64,000 nucleotides of DNA, taken from Buxus sempervirens (taxonomy: Eukaryota > Streptophyta > Magnoliopsida > Buxales > Buxaceae). The translations under genes were made by a program, and so were the position numbers. The DNA lies in contig OX387192.1 in the NCBI GenBank assembly GCA_947561395.2, positions 5,864,221-5,928,220 on the forward strand, in the 5' to 3' direction. The notes under the pieces were generated by a model. That model made no database searches. It had not been told where the DNA came from and saw nothing but the letters and a program-made list of their open reading frames with translations. This document shows, piece by piece, positions 20,050 through 32,000 of this stretch. Every line of letters begins with the position of its first letter. Positions within the stretch are counted from its first letter, which is position 1.

Positions 20050-22327
20050 TGTAGACACCCCAAATTGCACAAACAATCATCAAAAATCATTATCTCCTGG
20101 AAAGCCAGCACAGAATTTGAAGAAAATAAATTTTTGCCTGTATCCGGATACTCCATCCGGATACAAGTGCTTCTCCCCGTATCCGGATACTCATACCGGA
20201 TACGTGTGAGCCTTAGCGTATCCGGTACCATGTACCGGATACCTTAAGGCCCTTTGTTATCCGGTCTGATATACCGGATACCTTAAGTTTGCTCAAAATT
20301 AGGGTTTTCCGAGAGCTTTTCACTTTTACCATCATGTCCCTCATTAAATGAGGGGAAATCGCGGAAATAACCTTAGGGTTTAGGTTGGAGGGGTTCTAGA
20401 CATTAATTTGTGTCTACCAATGACCTTAGCCCTTGCCTATAAATAGGAGCCTCCTCCTTGAGCAAAGGGCACACAACTCTTGTTTTGAATTCTCGCAAAG
20501 AAGAACTCCAAGAGAAGAAGAAAACCGCTGTGGAATCGCCTCCAGCACTCAGGTAAGCCTCAACTTTTCTTTTTATTTTCTGTCTTTACATTCCTAGATC
20601 TAGATCTCTTCTTCTACCTTTCTGTAGTGTAAAGCCTTGTTTGTATGTGTGGAAATCCTTCCCCGGCTCAAAGTATCTCAAGACTCCCCTAGCCGTAAAA
20701 CGTGAAGGCGGATCTAGGAGAAACGAGACTGGGGATTGACCCTAGTGCTAGAACCTATGTAGCATAAGGCCTTTTTGATTGATTGTAAACCGTTCCATAT
20801 TCAAAGTACCCTTGATTATCTTAAAGAGAACAGAGGGAAACGATAATGGAACGGAACCCTAGGCTATGCTAGAACCTATTTTATTGAATCTATATGCATG
20901 TATATGGATCTTGCTAGGTTTTTTTCACTTTTGCACACATATCACTATTTTGGCGGGATAGGCTCATATTTGGGGTTTATTGCATTTATTGTGATAAATC
21001 TCAAATAAATGGCCTCAATCAATTCTGGAATGCCTTTCGGATGATTTTGAAGTATTTGTGTTCATCTTACACGAATTTCATTTTTTATCAATTTTCGGAT
21101 TTGGTTTTTACAAAAAAAAAGTGGCTTAGCTTGACAGCACCTGTACCCTTACTTCGGACGCCCGTAACTTCATCATCCGGATGAATTTTGGGGCGATTCC
21201 AGAACCATGGGAAAGATGAGGCTGTCTAGTTTATGTCCACCAAATTTCATGAATTTTCATCTAGTGGATTTTTGACACCTCTCTGTCGAAGTTAAGTGGA
21301 CAGTTCAGGTCCAAGTACAGAACTTGTCACTTCGACGGACCGCCATGTGTTCGTTTTAAGTCCGATTCGAGTGATTTTTATTTCTGAGTACTCCTTTTTG
21401 AGTCTATTTTCAAATCCAGTTGGTTTCATAATTTTTGGATTCCATTTGAATTATTGGTAACCGATTTACTCAGAACTGCTCATTTGCATTTTTCTGGGTA
21501 AATCTGTGATCTTCGGGGCCTGTTCGGGAGACCACCCAAGGCACATCCGAAGGGATTTTTGTATGAGGCTAGTTTCTGTTGAAAGATGGCCATACAGACT
21601 TCAATCACACCAAATTTCGTGGATTTCTATGTAGTGGATTTTTTTAGACAATTTTCCAAAGTTGCCCACTTACCACTTTTAAAAATCCCCAGCAGCAACT
21701 TTAAAGGAACATAACTCCTGGGATTTTTATCGGAATGGATTGAAATTTTGCATGAAACTTTTATTTACCTTAATCTTTCAAATGGATTTGGTTTGGTTCA
21801 ATTTAATATTGGATTTGAATGATTTTAAGGCAAATGTCATACTTTTTCTAAACTTCCCGGATTTGATTTAACTTGGTTTTGATCAACTAGTGCTTTGATT
21901 TCCATCTTTTGAGATATTCCAGAAATGATATTGACATAAGAGAGGATCTAAAATCCATTTAGATCTTCATGTGAAAATATCATACATTAATCCTTTCTCA
22001 AGGTTTTCTATGATTTTTAGCAAGCTTTCTTACTTTATTTTTTGCATGAACATACACTGGGCAACCACTTCGTGTGGATGAATGGGGGTGCCTAACACCT
22101 TCCCCCGTTCATAATCTAATCCCCTTACCCATCTCTGGATTTTATTTTCAAGTAGGGTTATTTTTACCCTAGAATTTGTCTCTTGGCTATTTTTGCCTAC
22201 TTTTGAATTCTTTGGTGTCCATTCACACCCCAAAATCATGAATGGTGGCGACTCTCCCAATTTTTGCGTTGAGCCCGTGTGTTGACGGAGGGACGATCAC
22301 TCCGGTGATTTTTTCCCATGTCTCACA
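20050..22327 (+). repeat. 3' LTR of the Tat/Ogre element
   Basis: 2278 bp, a partner of 4246-6524. TATA at 20438 and splice-donor motif at 20551. The loop of the first U3 hairpin reads ACTCC (20150-20154) instead of TGAGT, a flipped orientation with one substitution. Followed by the target duplication GAGGG. Confidence 0.95.
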
Positions 22328-22909
22328 GAGGGAGAGAGAAAGCACCTCGTTTCTTCACTGTTTGATTCAAGCTTCCAGATGATATCTTTTAATCCTGAAG
22401 AGAAACTTTTGTAGAACTGCATATTCTCAGAGAGTTGGGTAATACCTACTATTAGACAACTAACATACCTAGACTTTCAAGAACCAAAACTCATATCAAG
22501 AAGGGCATGCAAAGAAAGCTTAAAATTTAGGCACGAATTAAAAACATGCCTTGTGAAACTCCAATGTGTCCCCTCCTGTCGTTTGGAGCTCCACCATGTG
22601 CAGAGAAGGAGCCACCTCAAAAACCTGAAGTTGAAATGTGATGAGGTACTGAGGATGTTGACATGAATATCATTCATCTATTACCGTAACCCAATATAGG
22701 TCCCACCAAATCAGCATCAAAGGTTCTCAGGAGACCAAAGGTATCGATCTGTATAGGCTGGAACTAAAGGAGGAGATTCATAAAGACCCCCTACTAGTTG
22801 CAAAAAGGCAGTGGTGGTCATGAAGATTCCAGCTTTTGTTGTTTTTCCTCAGAACATTTAAATATTACTGCAAGGCAAGGACTCCTACCATAAAGCAACA
22901 ACAATAATA

Positions 22910-23260
22910 ACAACAAACTCCTTATCTCAATTAGCTGAGTCCACGAACTTTACTACTCAGTCCTAACATGCCAAAAGCCATATCTTCAATCAAATTATAA
23001 GAATCAAAACCCTTAATGACTGAATCCATTCAAGTCTTTTTGCTTTATATGTTCAAACCATCTTAACCTATCCTTTCTCTAGTATAAAATTTAGGCAATT
23101 TAGGCAACGTATAAATACTCTTGGATCTGCTCATTCACCTTATATTTCTCAGTTTTCTCACTTATCCATCCGAAAATGCGTATATTCCATAATGCTCATC
23201 CTATTCTTATGTCGCTTCAATTTGCACACACACTTTCATCAAAATAATATATGCATAAAA
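22910..23260 (-). mobile_element. Decayed RTE-type LINE fragment (probable)
   Basis: Contains CTCAATTAGCTGAG and TTCAAACCATCTTAACCTAT, phrases that recur in the clearer RTE piece at 49425 and are familiar from the antisense 3' end of plant RTE LINEs. Too degraded to translate. Confidence 0.4.
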
Positions 23261-23451
23261 AAAGGTATAATTTATCAACCCTAGCTGCCAGTCTAGTTTT
23301 CTTGATGTTAAGAGTTATAACCTATATACCTTGTCCGTGGGTAAAAATAAGTATTCACTTTCAAAGCCTATTTTTGTCTTTCATAGATAAGAAGTAAAGG
23401 TAAATTTGTAATTTTATAGATAAAACATTAATAAATGGAAAAACTTATACA

Positions 23452-23452
<1 letters not shown>

Positions 23453-23484
<32 letters not shown>
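23453..23484. repeat. (GT)n microsatellite
   Basis: About 15 GT dinucleotides, flanked by ATGTAT and ACATAC. Confidence 0.95.
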
Positions 23485-23486
<2 letters not shown>

Positions 23487-23636
23487 ATACATGAGATCTA
23501 GCTAGCGTATATTTCCACAAAAATAATTTCAATAGCCCAAATATATCACTTGAGACAAAATAAAATAAGAAATTAAGAGAAATATCTATGCTATATATCG
23601 GTGGACAATGAGAATAAAAAATTTGGAACACAATAC

Positions 23637-23794
23637 CTGTGAGGAATATACTTAAGGCAGCTCCACATCACTTGCTCTCCCATTGAAAACCCAATTAAAT
23701 AAAATTTGGAACCTAGTTCTAACTGATCAGCAAGTTCTTCTATATCCAAAGCTCTACTCTTCACTGTTCGTTTAGGATTTGGATCACTCTCCCC
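23637..23794 (-). pseudogene. Alpha/beta-hydrolase exon remnant
   Basis: Minus-strand translation gives GESDPNPKR, then LDIEELADQLELGSKFYLIG, then FSMGEQVMWSCLKYIPHR, ending at a good donor (CAG/GTATTG at 23636). This matches the nucleophile-elbow exon of plant alpha/beta hydrolases; the usual GFSMGG is GFSMGE. The exon is open throughout, but no adjoining exons are recognised on either side. Confidence 0.55.
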
Positions 23795-24557
23795 ACATCA
23801 TGGTCTGTTAATAGACACCAAGTATACCCCTAGTTCTTGGTACTGTGTCTCCCCTAGACAAATTAACCTTTACTGTGCAACAGAAGTCTCCCCTGTCTTG
23901 AGTTTGGTACTGTGTCTCCCCTGCACTCACCCCTACCCAAGAAACGACCAAGTCCCAACATCATTTCCTAGCATACTGCTCTTATCTAGATTCACCTTAT
24001 GTAACATGACTTCCAATACAATTAGAAGGTAATATACCAAGAAGTAAAAGAAATTTCATATTATTTACAAGCTTATTGGACAATGATGCCACTTCGTTTA
24101 AAGCAAATAATAATTACAATCTTGAGCCTCGTGGGTTAAAATTGAGATGTCTGAAACAATATAATCCTTCATTATGCACAAACATGGTACAAGAAGCATA
24201 TGATTAAAATAAACTTCAACATATTGAGCAATTGAAAGAAAGAATTACAAATGTCCAAACAAACTTACTCATTGGTATTATGATGTGAAAGGGGGAAAAA
24301 ACAAAAATATAATAGTATACGAAACATTCACTTGGGAGCACCATGCTACCTGTAGCTTTTACTCCCAAATGATAACTTGATGGAGATTTCACAAAGCCAG
24401 TCTTCTTCCTCATTTTGCACCTGGACCTGCATTCACAGACACAAACATTGACTTAAGTAACTATAAAGAACAAAGACGAAACAAAACCAAGTTTGAATGA
24501 CAAGAACAGTAAGCACATGTCGTGAAGTATTTATACAATTCTACTACGACTATGTAC

Positions 24558-26313
24558 CTACAAGACTTGGTTCTCGGAACCAGGTCTAGTGCGGAACATA
24601 CCATCTTGCCTACCCATTTGGGATACATAAGCGATAGCCATCTTATACTCGTCTTGCATCTTGCGCAATGATGCACGCATGCGATCCAACGCTTGTTGGG
24701 ATGCCTAACAACAAAGTATTCATAATTTAGAACATTGTGAAACATGTCAACAATGCCGATGACCAACGTAGGGATGACAAGTATTACCGGATCAATCCCT
24801 GGATTAGGTCCTTCATCAACATCTCTATCTCCTTCCTCAGCATGCACCGTGAGTGCCACCACCTGCATCGACTACACTATATTAATAGCCCATCCACAAT
24901 AGACCATGTAGAATATGAAGGGGCATATAAAATGATGGTTTACCTCCCCATTGCCATAGCCGCCCGCTGATTGTTCAGCCTTCTCCCGTGCCTTCACACG
25001 ATCATCGTCCCACCACCCTAGACGTGGCGTTGGACGGCTTGATTCAATATCACCAACGCGTACAACTTCATAGTAGAAAGGCTGAAACATTAAGAAAATA
25101 TGGGAAGTCATGGTGTTTTCAGCATATACTTGTCGCCTTGAACCAATACAACGAAACAACTAAAAACAAATCAGAGACGAACATACCTGTCAAAATAGGA
25201 GGCATCCACCAATGTTGTTTTTGTTTTTCTCTCGATATTTCACAATTTCATTAAACAACACATCAAGTACAAATGCACCCCAATTGTACTGCCCAACCCT
25301 ACTAATATTAGCTACGGCATGCAGAAAATGAAGCTTCACGTGTGGGTTCGAACCCGGGCATAACAAACATCCCACAAGAAATAGTACAAATGCCTGTTGA
25401 AAGGCATGGCCGGAACCTAGAGTGGCCAATCTGGACTCTATATCGTTTAGTGCTATGCCATGCCTATCAAAAGTAAAGCTTGCACGAAGCTGGGCAAGCT
25501 GCTCAATGGGACCATCTATGACAACCTTGGGCCCTTCGCTCCTAAGGCCCAAGATGGTACTTACAGCAGCGGGGGTAATGGGGACAACCGAGGAACCAAT
25601 CCTCAAACTACGACTATGTACATCGATGTGGTCTACTAACCAGGCGCAAAGCTTCACACATAGGGATCTGCAGCGCATCTGGAGAAGAGAACCAAATCCT
25701 ATCTCAACAACTACACGTCGCTGGTCCTCGTCAAGCGAAGTCACGAAATGCACAAATCGCTTTGGGGAGCATCTTGTTCCTAGAGACGCCTACACTTAGA
25801 CCAACATGTGTTAGTATAACGCAACTGCATACAAAACATTCATAATGTTCAAGAAATCAAGTTATACCTTTCCTCTTATTTTTCCTGTTGGAGTCGGGGC
25901 CGCTTCCAACCACTCTGTCCGCCTATCATTGTATAAATCTTTGTACTTCTGCTTCGCACCATCATCCATTGCTTTCCATAGCCGTTGTGCCTCCTGCGTG
26001 ATCTACAAAATAGTGATGCAACTATATTTATTACAATTGACACTGTAAACATTATCAACTAATATATAGCACTTTAACCAACTCATCGTCGTGACATTTA
26101 TAGAAGACCTATTCTTCCGAATTGTTTCAAGGTACTCATTCCTGTAAGAAGTAAGCATAACATTAGAAATCCACTTAGTTTGGGTTTGGAGAGTAAAACA
26201 ACAAGGCTTTATCAGTTTATACTTCATCACCTGAATATGAGGAAGGCGTTGGTAGGACGCGATGGGCCACTAGAAGAACTACCGGACACAACATCCTTCT
26301 TGTTCTTACCCAT
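24558..26313 (-). pseudogene. HMG-box plus plant-mobile-domain-like accessory gene of the MULE, one nonsense codon
   Basis: Seven exons on the minus strand: 26313-26231, 26141-26096, 26002-25868, 25789-25187, 25081-24944, 24862-24788, 24704-24558. All junction phases agree and the total is 409 codons with stop. Residues 20-82 form an HMG box of the MATA/SOX style: RPTNAFLIFRNEYL, then ITQEAQRLWKAMDDGAKQKY. Exon 4 (89-289) resembles the plant mobile domain/DUF1985 family: RCSPKRF, EIGFGSLL, WLVDH, ITPAAVSTILGL. Exon 5 continues with PFYYEVVRVGD. The last exon is helical and probably coiled coil. Codon 288, next to the end of exon 4, is TGA where family pattern suggests Leu (TTA), so this copy would be truncated. 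The exon 2 donor (AAT/GTCACG) is weak but is the one that keeps phase and completes the box. Confidence 0.7.
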
Positions 26314-26772
26314 TATTCAGCTGCAACTAAAATAATATAACTCACGGATACTAAAACCAAGGAAGGTTAGTAGTAATTACATACCAGGTAAGATTACAAA
26401 CACAAACAGTCATAGTAAGGCAACATTACAACTACCCAAAGTCATAATAAACACAAAAACATGTTTCACAATGCAACTAACAAACCACCATCGTTGGCAG
26501 TAAAATATGTTTCACAACCAACATGTTTCACAATGTTACTAACACGACTATGTGGCACATTAGTTCTTCATAAAACAGTAATAAAAATAAGGTCATGTGG
26601 GGTTGTTGATCAAATGTTACCACATACTACGACCCCCAGCAAAACACATTGCGCCAACCTGCAAATTAGACGTCGGTAAGTCAAAGTTAATTACAGGCTA
26701 CAACAAGAACTTAGATGCATGAATAGATGTAAGGTGGACTACAACAACCTGCACATTATACCATGCCAGTCT

Positions 26773-29002
26773 CTATATTGAAGCTCTGCAACTTGCTCGG
26801 TTGTGTCCAACACCCTTGCATCTGGAACAATGAACCTGTCGCTTGTCTTGGAATTGCGATTCAATGCGCTTCTGCTTAGGGCGCCCTGGACGCCTTGCTG
26901 TCTTTGGTGGGAATGAGATAGATGGGGTTTCACTTGAATCTGCTATGGAAACCATGTCGATGTCCTCAACCATGGGGAAGTCATGTTTTGGCACAGCATG
27001 CATCAATTCGTCGTATATCAACCCTTGTGTTCCCTTGTGGTAGCATAGGTCGACAAAGTCATACACATTGAGCTTTACCAAGTTCAGGACGGCACATGCG
27101 TGTGCACAAGGAATGCCCACCATCTGCCACTGTTTGCACGTACACTCACGACGGCTTAAATGCACCATGATATAGATCTCATCACCTCTAACTTCGTATT
27201 CGTGTTGCCCACATTGAATGACACCCAGCCCCAATGCTCTAGTGAGATTCTCCTGAATCTTGGCATCAATTCGACCACCGACATTGGACGCCCACGTGTC
27301 AATACAACTCCGCTTCCTCACCAATAGCTCTGTCAGCTTCACTCGATGTGCATCAATAAACCGCATTACAGGAAATTTCCTTTCTTCCACCATCCAAGCA
27401 TTGAATGATTCCGCTAAATTTGAATTCAGCTTATCCCACCGTTTCATAGGGAACAATGAATTGGCCCAATGTTCGAGCCCATTTCTCCTCACCCAATCAG
27501 CTAGGTCAGGTGCATATTCATGCATGGCAGCCAATGCCTTATCGTAGTCCCGAGGGAGCCTTGCGTAAGCAATATCATCAAGTAACCGTAAGGCAAATTT
27601 CTTTCCCTCCCTCAAATGAAAGGATCCAACGAATTTACTAAAGTTTTCCTTCAGATGTCGAAGAAAATGAGAGTGGTTCCTAGCGCCAAAGGTAGCACTT
27701 ACTACAGTTATAATGCTTTGATTCCTGTCACTTACAATGACTAAATCCTCTCTGACATCTATGGATGACTTAAGAAGTTGTAGAAACCACATCCAATCCT
27801 CATTATTCTCAGCACTAACAATTGCAAAGGCAACTGGAAACATGCCGTCATCAGCATCGAGGGCTGTAGCAGAAAGCATCGTGCCCTGGTATGGCCCGCT
27901 GAGATGACTTCCATCAATGAACAGCAGTGGTCTGCAACCGACCTCAAATCCCCTCAAGGAACAACCATAAACAATAAACAATTGCTTAAATTTTCCATCT
28001 TCACTTGCTGCCCAACTTGCCACTGTGCCAGGATTGGTCTCTTGCAGCCATTCACACATCCATGGGATGAACTTATAAGACTCCTCCACATTACCATCTA
28101 TCCTCTGTTTCGCCTTTTCCTTGCTCCTCCAACATTGCTGATATGTCAATGGCATTGCATGATCATGATAAAAGTCCTTGCCAATTTGTCGTGGCAAGTA
28201 ACTTGGAGTGTTCCTAATTGTCCTCTCAATCACACCCGAAAGCCACTTCGTTCTCACAACCGGTTTCATAGACAATTGCTCTTGGGCTGAGTGTCTATGC
28301 TCCTTCACAAACTTCATCACCCTCATAAAACTCGTATCCCTCACACGTCTTGCAGTTACCTTCCAAGGACAATCTGTGCCTGCACAACGGACACTAATGT
28401 ATGCTGGAGAATTTTTTTTCATCACATATTCAAACCTATTGGCAATGGCATGCTTGTACACTGCTTCTCTAAACTCCTTAGGGCTCTTAAATATTTGGTC
28501 GACCTCAGTAATTGCATCCTGCCACAGGCTAGATACAAGCGGACCTCTGCTGACTTCAGTGCAACTTTCAAGAAGCGGAGTCTCCCGATCCTCTACTTCA
28601 TCGTCATTGCACGGAAGTACAGAGTGACCACTTAAAGGTACACTCGTCCTGAAATTACAAAATATATGACTATCATTACATGTAATATGGAGGAAACATA
28701 ATCCCATGTACGGTTAATGAAAATTACCTCCGACAAGTGTCTCTTTCTTGTGATGATCCTTCATCATAATAGACATAAATGTTGGCCCAACCCTCGTTGT
28801 AGCGAAATAGGTACGATAACGCATCTTGATCAGTGAGTGCCAGTAGAACGCTCTTGTCAAACTTGACTGAGTACTTCATACTTACACTCACCGGGGATAT
28901 ATTCAATAACCGACAAACAGCTTCAACTACCTCAGTATAATTCATGTTGCTATTTAGATCAATACCCTTACTACTTCCCCCACTATACCCCCATTGACCC
29001 AT
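26773..29002 (-). CDS. MULE transposase (MuDR-A-like), spliced and intact
   Basis: Two exons, 29002-28728 and 28648-26773. The 79-bp intron starts GTAATT and ends TTTCAG; exon 1 ends two bases into an Arg codon that exon 2 completes. Product about 716 aa. Residues about 15-80 form a PB1-like N-terminal domain (VKFDKSVLLALTD, YVYY). A MuDR DNA-binding region follows (CPWKVTARR). The MULE DDE domain starts near 336 with DGSHLSGPYQG; a second Asp is in VSDRNQ near 397. A SWIM zinc finger is near 595-612 (CTCKQWQMVGIPCAHAC). A CCHC knuckle (CSRCKGVGHNRASC) ends the protein. No internal stop or frameshift, so the gene looks able to make a full transposase, which cuts and moves the element in the nucleus. 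Confidence 0.92.
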
Positions 29003-32000
29003 CTTCCTTCGTGATTACTTGTCCTCCAATGTGACAAAAACAGAATAGAATCTCACCTGACATTGTGCACTGTCCAGCGAATTGAAATATTAAATTCTTC
29101 ATATTAAAATATAATGGAAAAAATCTAATTTGAAATATTACAACATACTAAAATAAATATGACTCACAAGACAAGAATACATAGACAGATCAGGTATGTC
29201 AGTCAATTCCCCTCAAATCCCCTCAAATTAATTGAAGACAGATGTTGGGGAAGACTTTAGACTAAAAAAAATTGTAAATAAAAAATAAAGGTTGTGCTTT
29301 AGACTAACACCATGGTCTAAACTTCACAATAGTTAGGATGCATTTACCTAGAGCCACGTTGCCACCTAGAGGCACCTTGGCACCTGTATTCGAAACCAGT
29401 GTCCTATTGGGACCTGCTGAAAAACTCTGAAACAGCATGGAATGCATAACACATTCAGATTTTTTATCCCCAAAAGAAAGATATGTCATGCCCAGGAGTA
29501 GGGAGAATCGTGAGTAATCAAAATGATTAGGGCATATAACCATTGCAAAGGATGTATACCAATAGAATCAAAATCTAGTTACACTTTAAAGTACATAGAT
29601 ATCCATTATAAGTGTGAATGTGTGCGTATTTAAGTACATATTTATGAGAGAATGAATGATTTCAAGACAAATATATCTGCAAAAGGTGCTATCCCACAAA
29701 GGTGGTTGTAGAGGTTAATGGGGGCTTATTATGTTTAACTGGATATCTTCTCATTAATGTTATGCATATGGCTTTTGATTTTGACTGCAACAACAATGAC
29801 ACTAGTGCCTCGTCCCAAGTAACCTGTTCCTAGTGGTTGGTTGATTACATGCTTCATAATCAGGATATTGACTAGAAATAGTGTATACAATAAATCAGAT
29901 GTGTTGAAATAATTTGAACATGTTGCTTGCTAAGTTCACAATAATGTAGTTGGGGATCTCTGAGTTAGAGTTTCATTTGTAAAGAGGCTGATGTGATGGG
30001 ATGGAGTCAGGAAAGTCCATCATAAGCTGAGTGGCGCGCATATTGGCAATCTTATCCCTGATGCATCCTAGCTACAGTCAAGGATTCATGTTAAGTGCTG
30101 AGACATCAAAGCTTCTGTTCCTCACCTGAGTTCCTTGTCTCAGGTGAGTTTGGCCTACACCTCTTCCAAGACTCCAGCACACTAAACCATTTTCATGTTG
30201 ACATAGGTGCCCAATTCCATTATGTGGAGGCTATCATGGATCTGATTTTGCCAATGAAATCAGACCCATCAAAATTTGCGGCAACTAAGCAGTTGAGGAA
30301 CTTCATTCCTGCAGAAATTGAAATGAAAGATCGACACTTTATGAATTTACTTAAAACATTTAAGTAATTAACTATCATAAAATTGCTTATTTCTAGTATT
30401 AAATTTTTTTAAGGGATCATCTTCATTTTGTAGTTAATTTTAGGTGTTCTACTGTATCTTTACTTATTTGGGTTAATTTGTTTGAAAATTTAAGGTTAGA
30501 GACCTATTTAACAAATGCGAGTTTCCATGGAATATGTCTGATTTCATTGGCAAAATCTAATTTCATTCTTTCTTTTTTTTTGGTCTAATTTTTTTACCTA
30601 TTCTTCTTTTCTTTATTTCTTCATTTCCTTGCTCACTTGCAAATGTTGCATAGAAAATTAATTTTTTTTGGGTACTGCAAAAGACTCCATGAGCCGATCC
30701 TTTTTTCTGTTAAAATATATCAAAAATTAATATCTAATGATTCTATTAATTAGTAAATTCTTTCTCTAAATGATCTCTTCTTGAAAAATAATTGGATGAG
30801 TTGTAGGGGCTTTTAAAATTTACAAGTCAAAAGTGACAAGTGAAATTGAAATCACAGTTGGAAGTTTTTTTGTTAAAAAATCTCCATTAACCAATCTCTT
30901 TCTTTTCATCGTCGGAAATAAGTCAGCGTGGGATGTTTCTTTCATTTTAAAGTTACCCCACTTTATTGGTTTATTCTAAGGATTTCTTTTCTTGTTTTCT
31001 TGGATACTTTACTCAAATTCCTTCCCACAGGATTGGAATACCGGCAATGGAAATGGCAGCTCCATGGATGTGATGGTGGAAGCTGACAAAGCCCCAGCTA
31101 CTGAGGTGATGGCTAAAACATATTTGTTCTTTAGCAATCATGCCAATGACATTTCTATTTATTTGTTGCTTTCTCATATTGAGTTCCTATGAAATATTTA
31201 TGTTACTTTAAAGGCTCAGTAATGACCTGTAAATAGTTAGTAATTTAGCTCAACTAATTGCCACTTAATGCTTCTGCTGTAAATGTTGGGTGAATTAAGG
31301 TGATACTTTTGTGTAATAATCTTTGACTATATAGATGACCAGATGGTCAGTGGGTATTTTAGAGTATATCTTAGATGAGAGCCAAAAACATTATGATATA
31401 TTGTCTGGGGCTTGGATCATGGAAAATTTTTTTCACAGAAAGCCCATAACCATTGATGGAAATATCTACAAAGCCCATGAAGTGGCAGGCACAACCTAAA
31501 AAAATGGAATGAAAAAAGTGAAATAAAAGAAACAAGTTATCAGCCCTATCTGAGCTTTTTAAACACTATTTTAGTGTACTCTTTTTTTTTTTGAATTACT
31601 ATTTTAGTGTACTCAATCCATGCACTAAGCAACTTTCAACCTCAAGAAAAAGTTAAAACATATGCAATGCCCACCTACTTGACCTGTTTTAGCGATATCA
31701 TAGGAATTTTGACATCAGATTGAAAAGTTTGAACTGGGAACTAAATTTAGAATTTAATCATAGTAATTCTCTTTCTAGGTTCATAGACAAATATAAAAGT
31801 GATCCTACCAACAAGAAAAGCCACAAAGAAATAGCTTTAAGATATTAATAAGCTAAAGAACTAAAATGAAGAACTACATGTGCTATGTTGGACATTGAAT
31901 TCATGACAATATCCATCAAATCCAACAAAGTGCAAAAAACACCAGCAAAAAATTTGCTTGAATTCAATGTGAAATATGCAAATTCAAGCCATTTCTGCAA

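Larger units (their letters stand above)
4246..22327 (+). mobile_element. Tat/Ogre-type Ty3 LTR retrotransposon, 18.1 kb, structurally complete
   Basis: LTRs at 4246-6524 and 20050-22327 both begin TGTAGACACC and end TGTCTCACA. The flanks carry a perfect 5-bp target duplication GAGGG (4241-4245 and 22328-22332). Internal order: primer binding site, 3.6 kb leader with a tandem array, gag-protease, RT-RNaseH-RNaseH-integrase, antisense ORF, repeat-bearing 3' region, polypurine tract. The large size, long leader, two RNase H domains, G-patch after the protease, Arg-tRNA-like primer site and antisense ORF are hallmarks of the Tat lineage that includes Ogre. Neither sense frame has an internal stop; only a frame change separates them. 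LTRs differ at several dozen sites by eye, so insertion is not very recent. Confidence 0.95.
22328..24557. other. Non-coding stretch between the Tat/Ogre element and the MULE
   Basis: AT-rich. It holds a decayed LINE-like piece, a GT microsatellite and a lone hydrolase exon, listed separately. No intact gene is seen. Confidence 0.6.
24558..29002 (-). mobile_element. MULE (Mutator-like) DNA transposon with two genes
   Basis: Coordinates cover only the coding core. It holds a spliced transposase (29002-26773) followed 460 bp later, on the same strand, by a seven-exon accessory gene (26313-24558). I could not identify terminal inverted repeats or the 9-bp target duplication by eye, so the true ends lie outside this interval. 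That the second gene belongs to the element is inferred from position, strand and its mobile-domain content. Confidence 0.7.

Noticed and set aside
26060..26096. Using the better donor GTTAAAG for exon 2 of the HMG gene
   Set aside because: It breaks phase and creates a stop with exon 3; the weaker GTCACG donor keeps the HMG box continuous.
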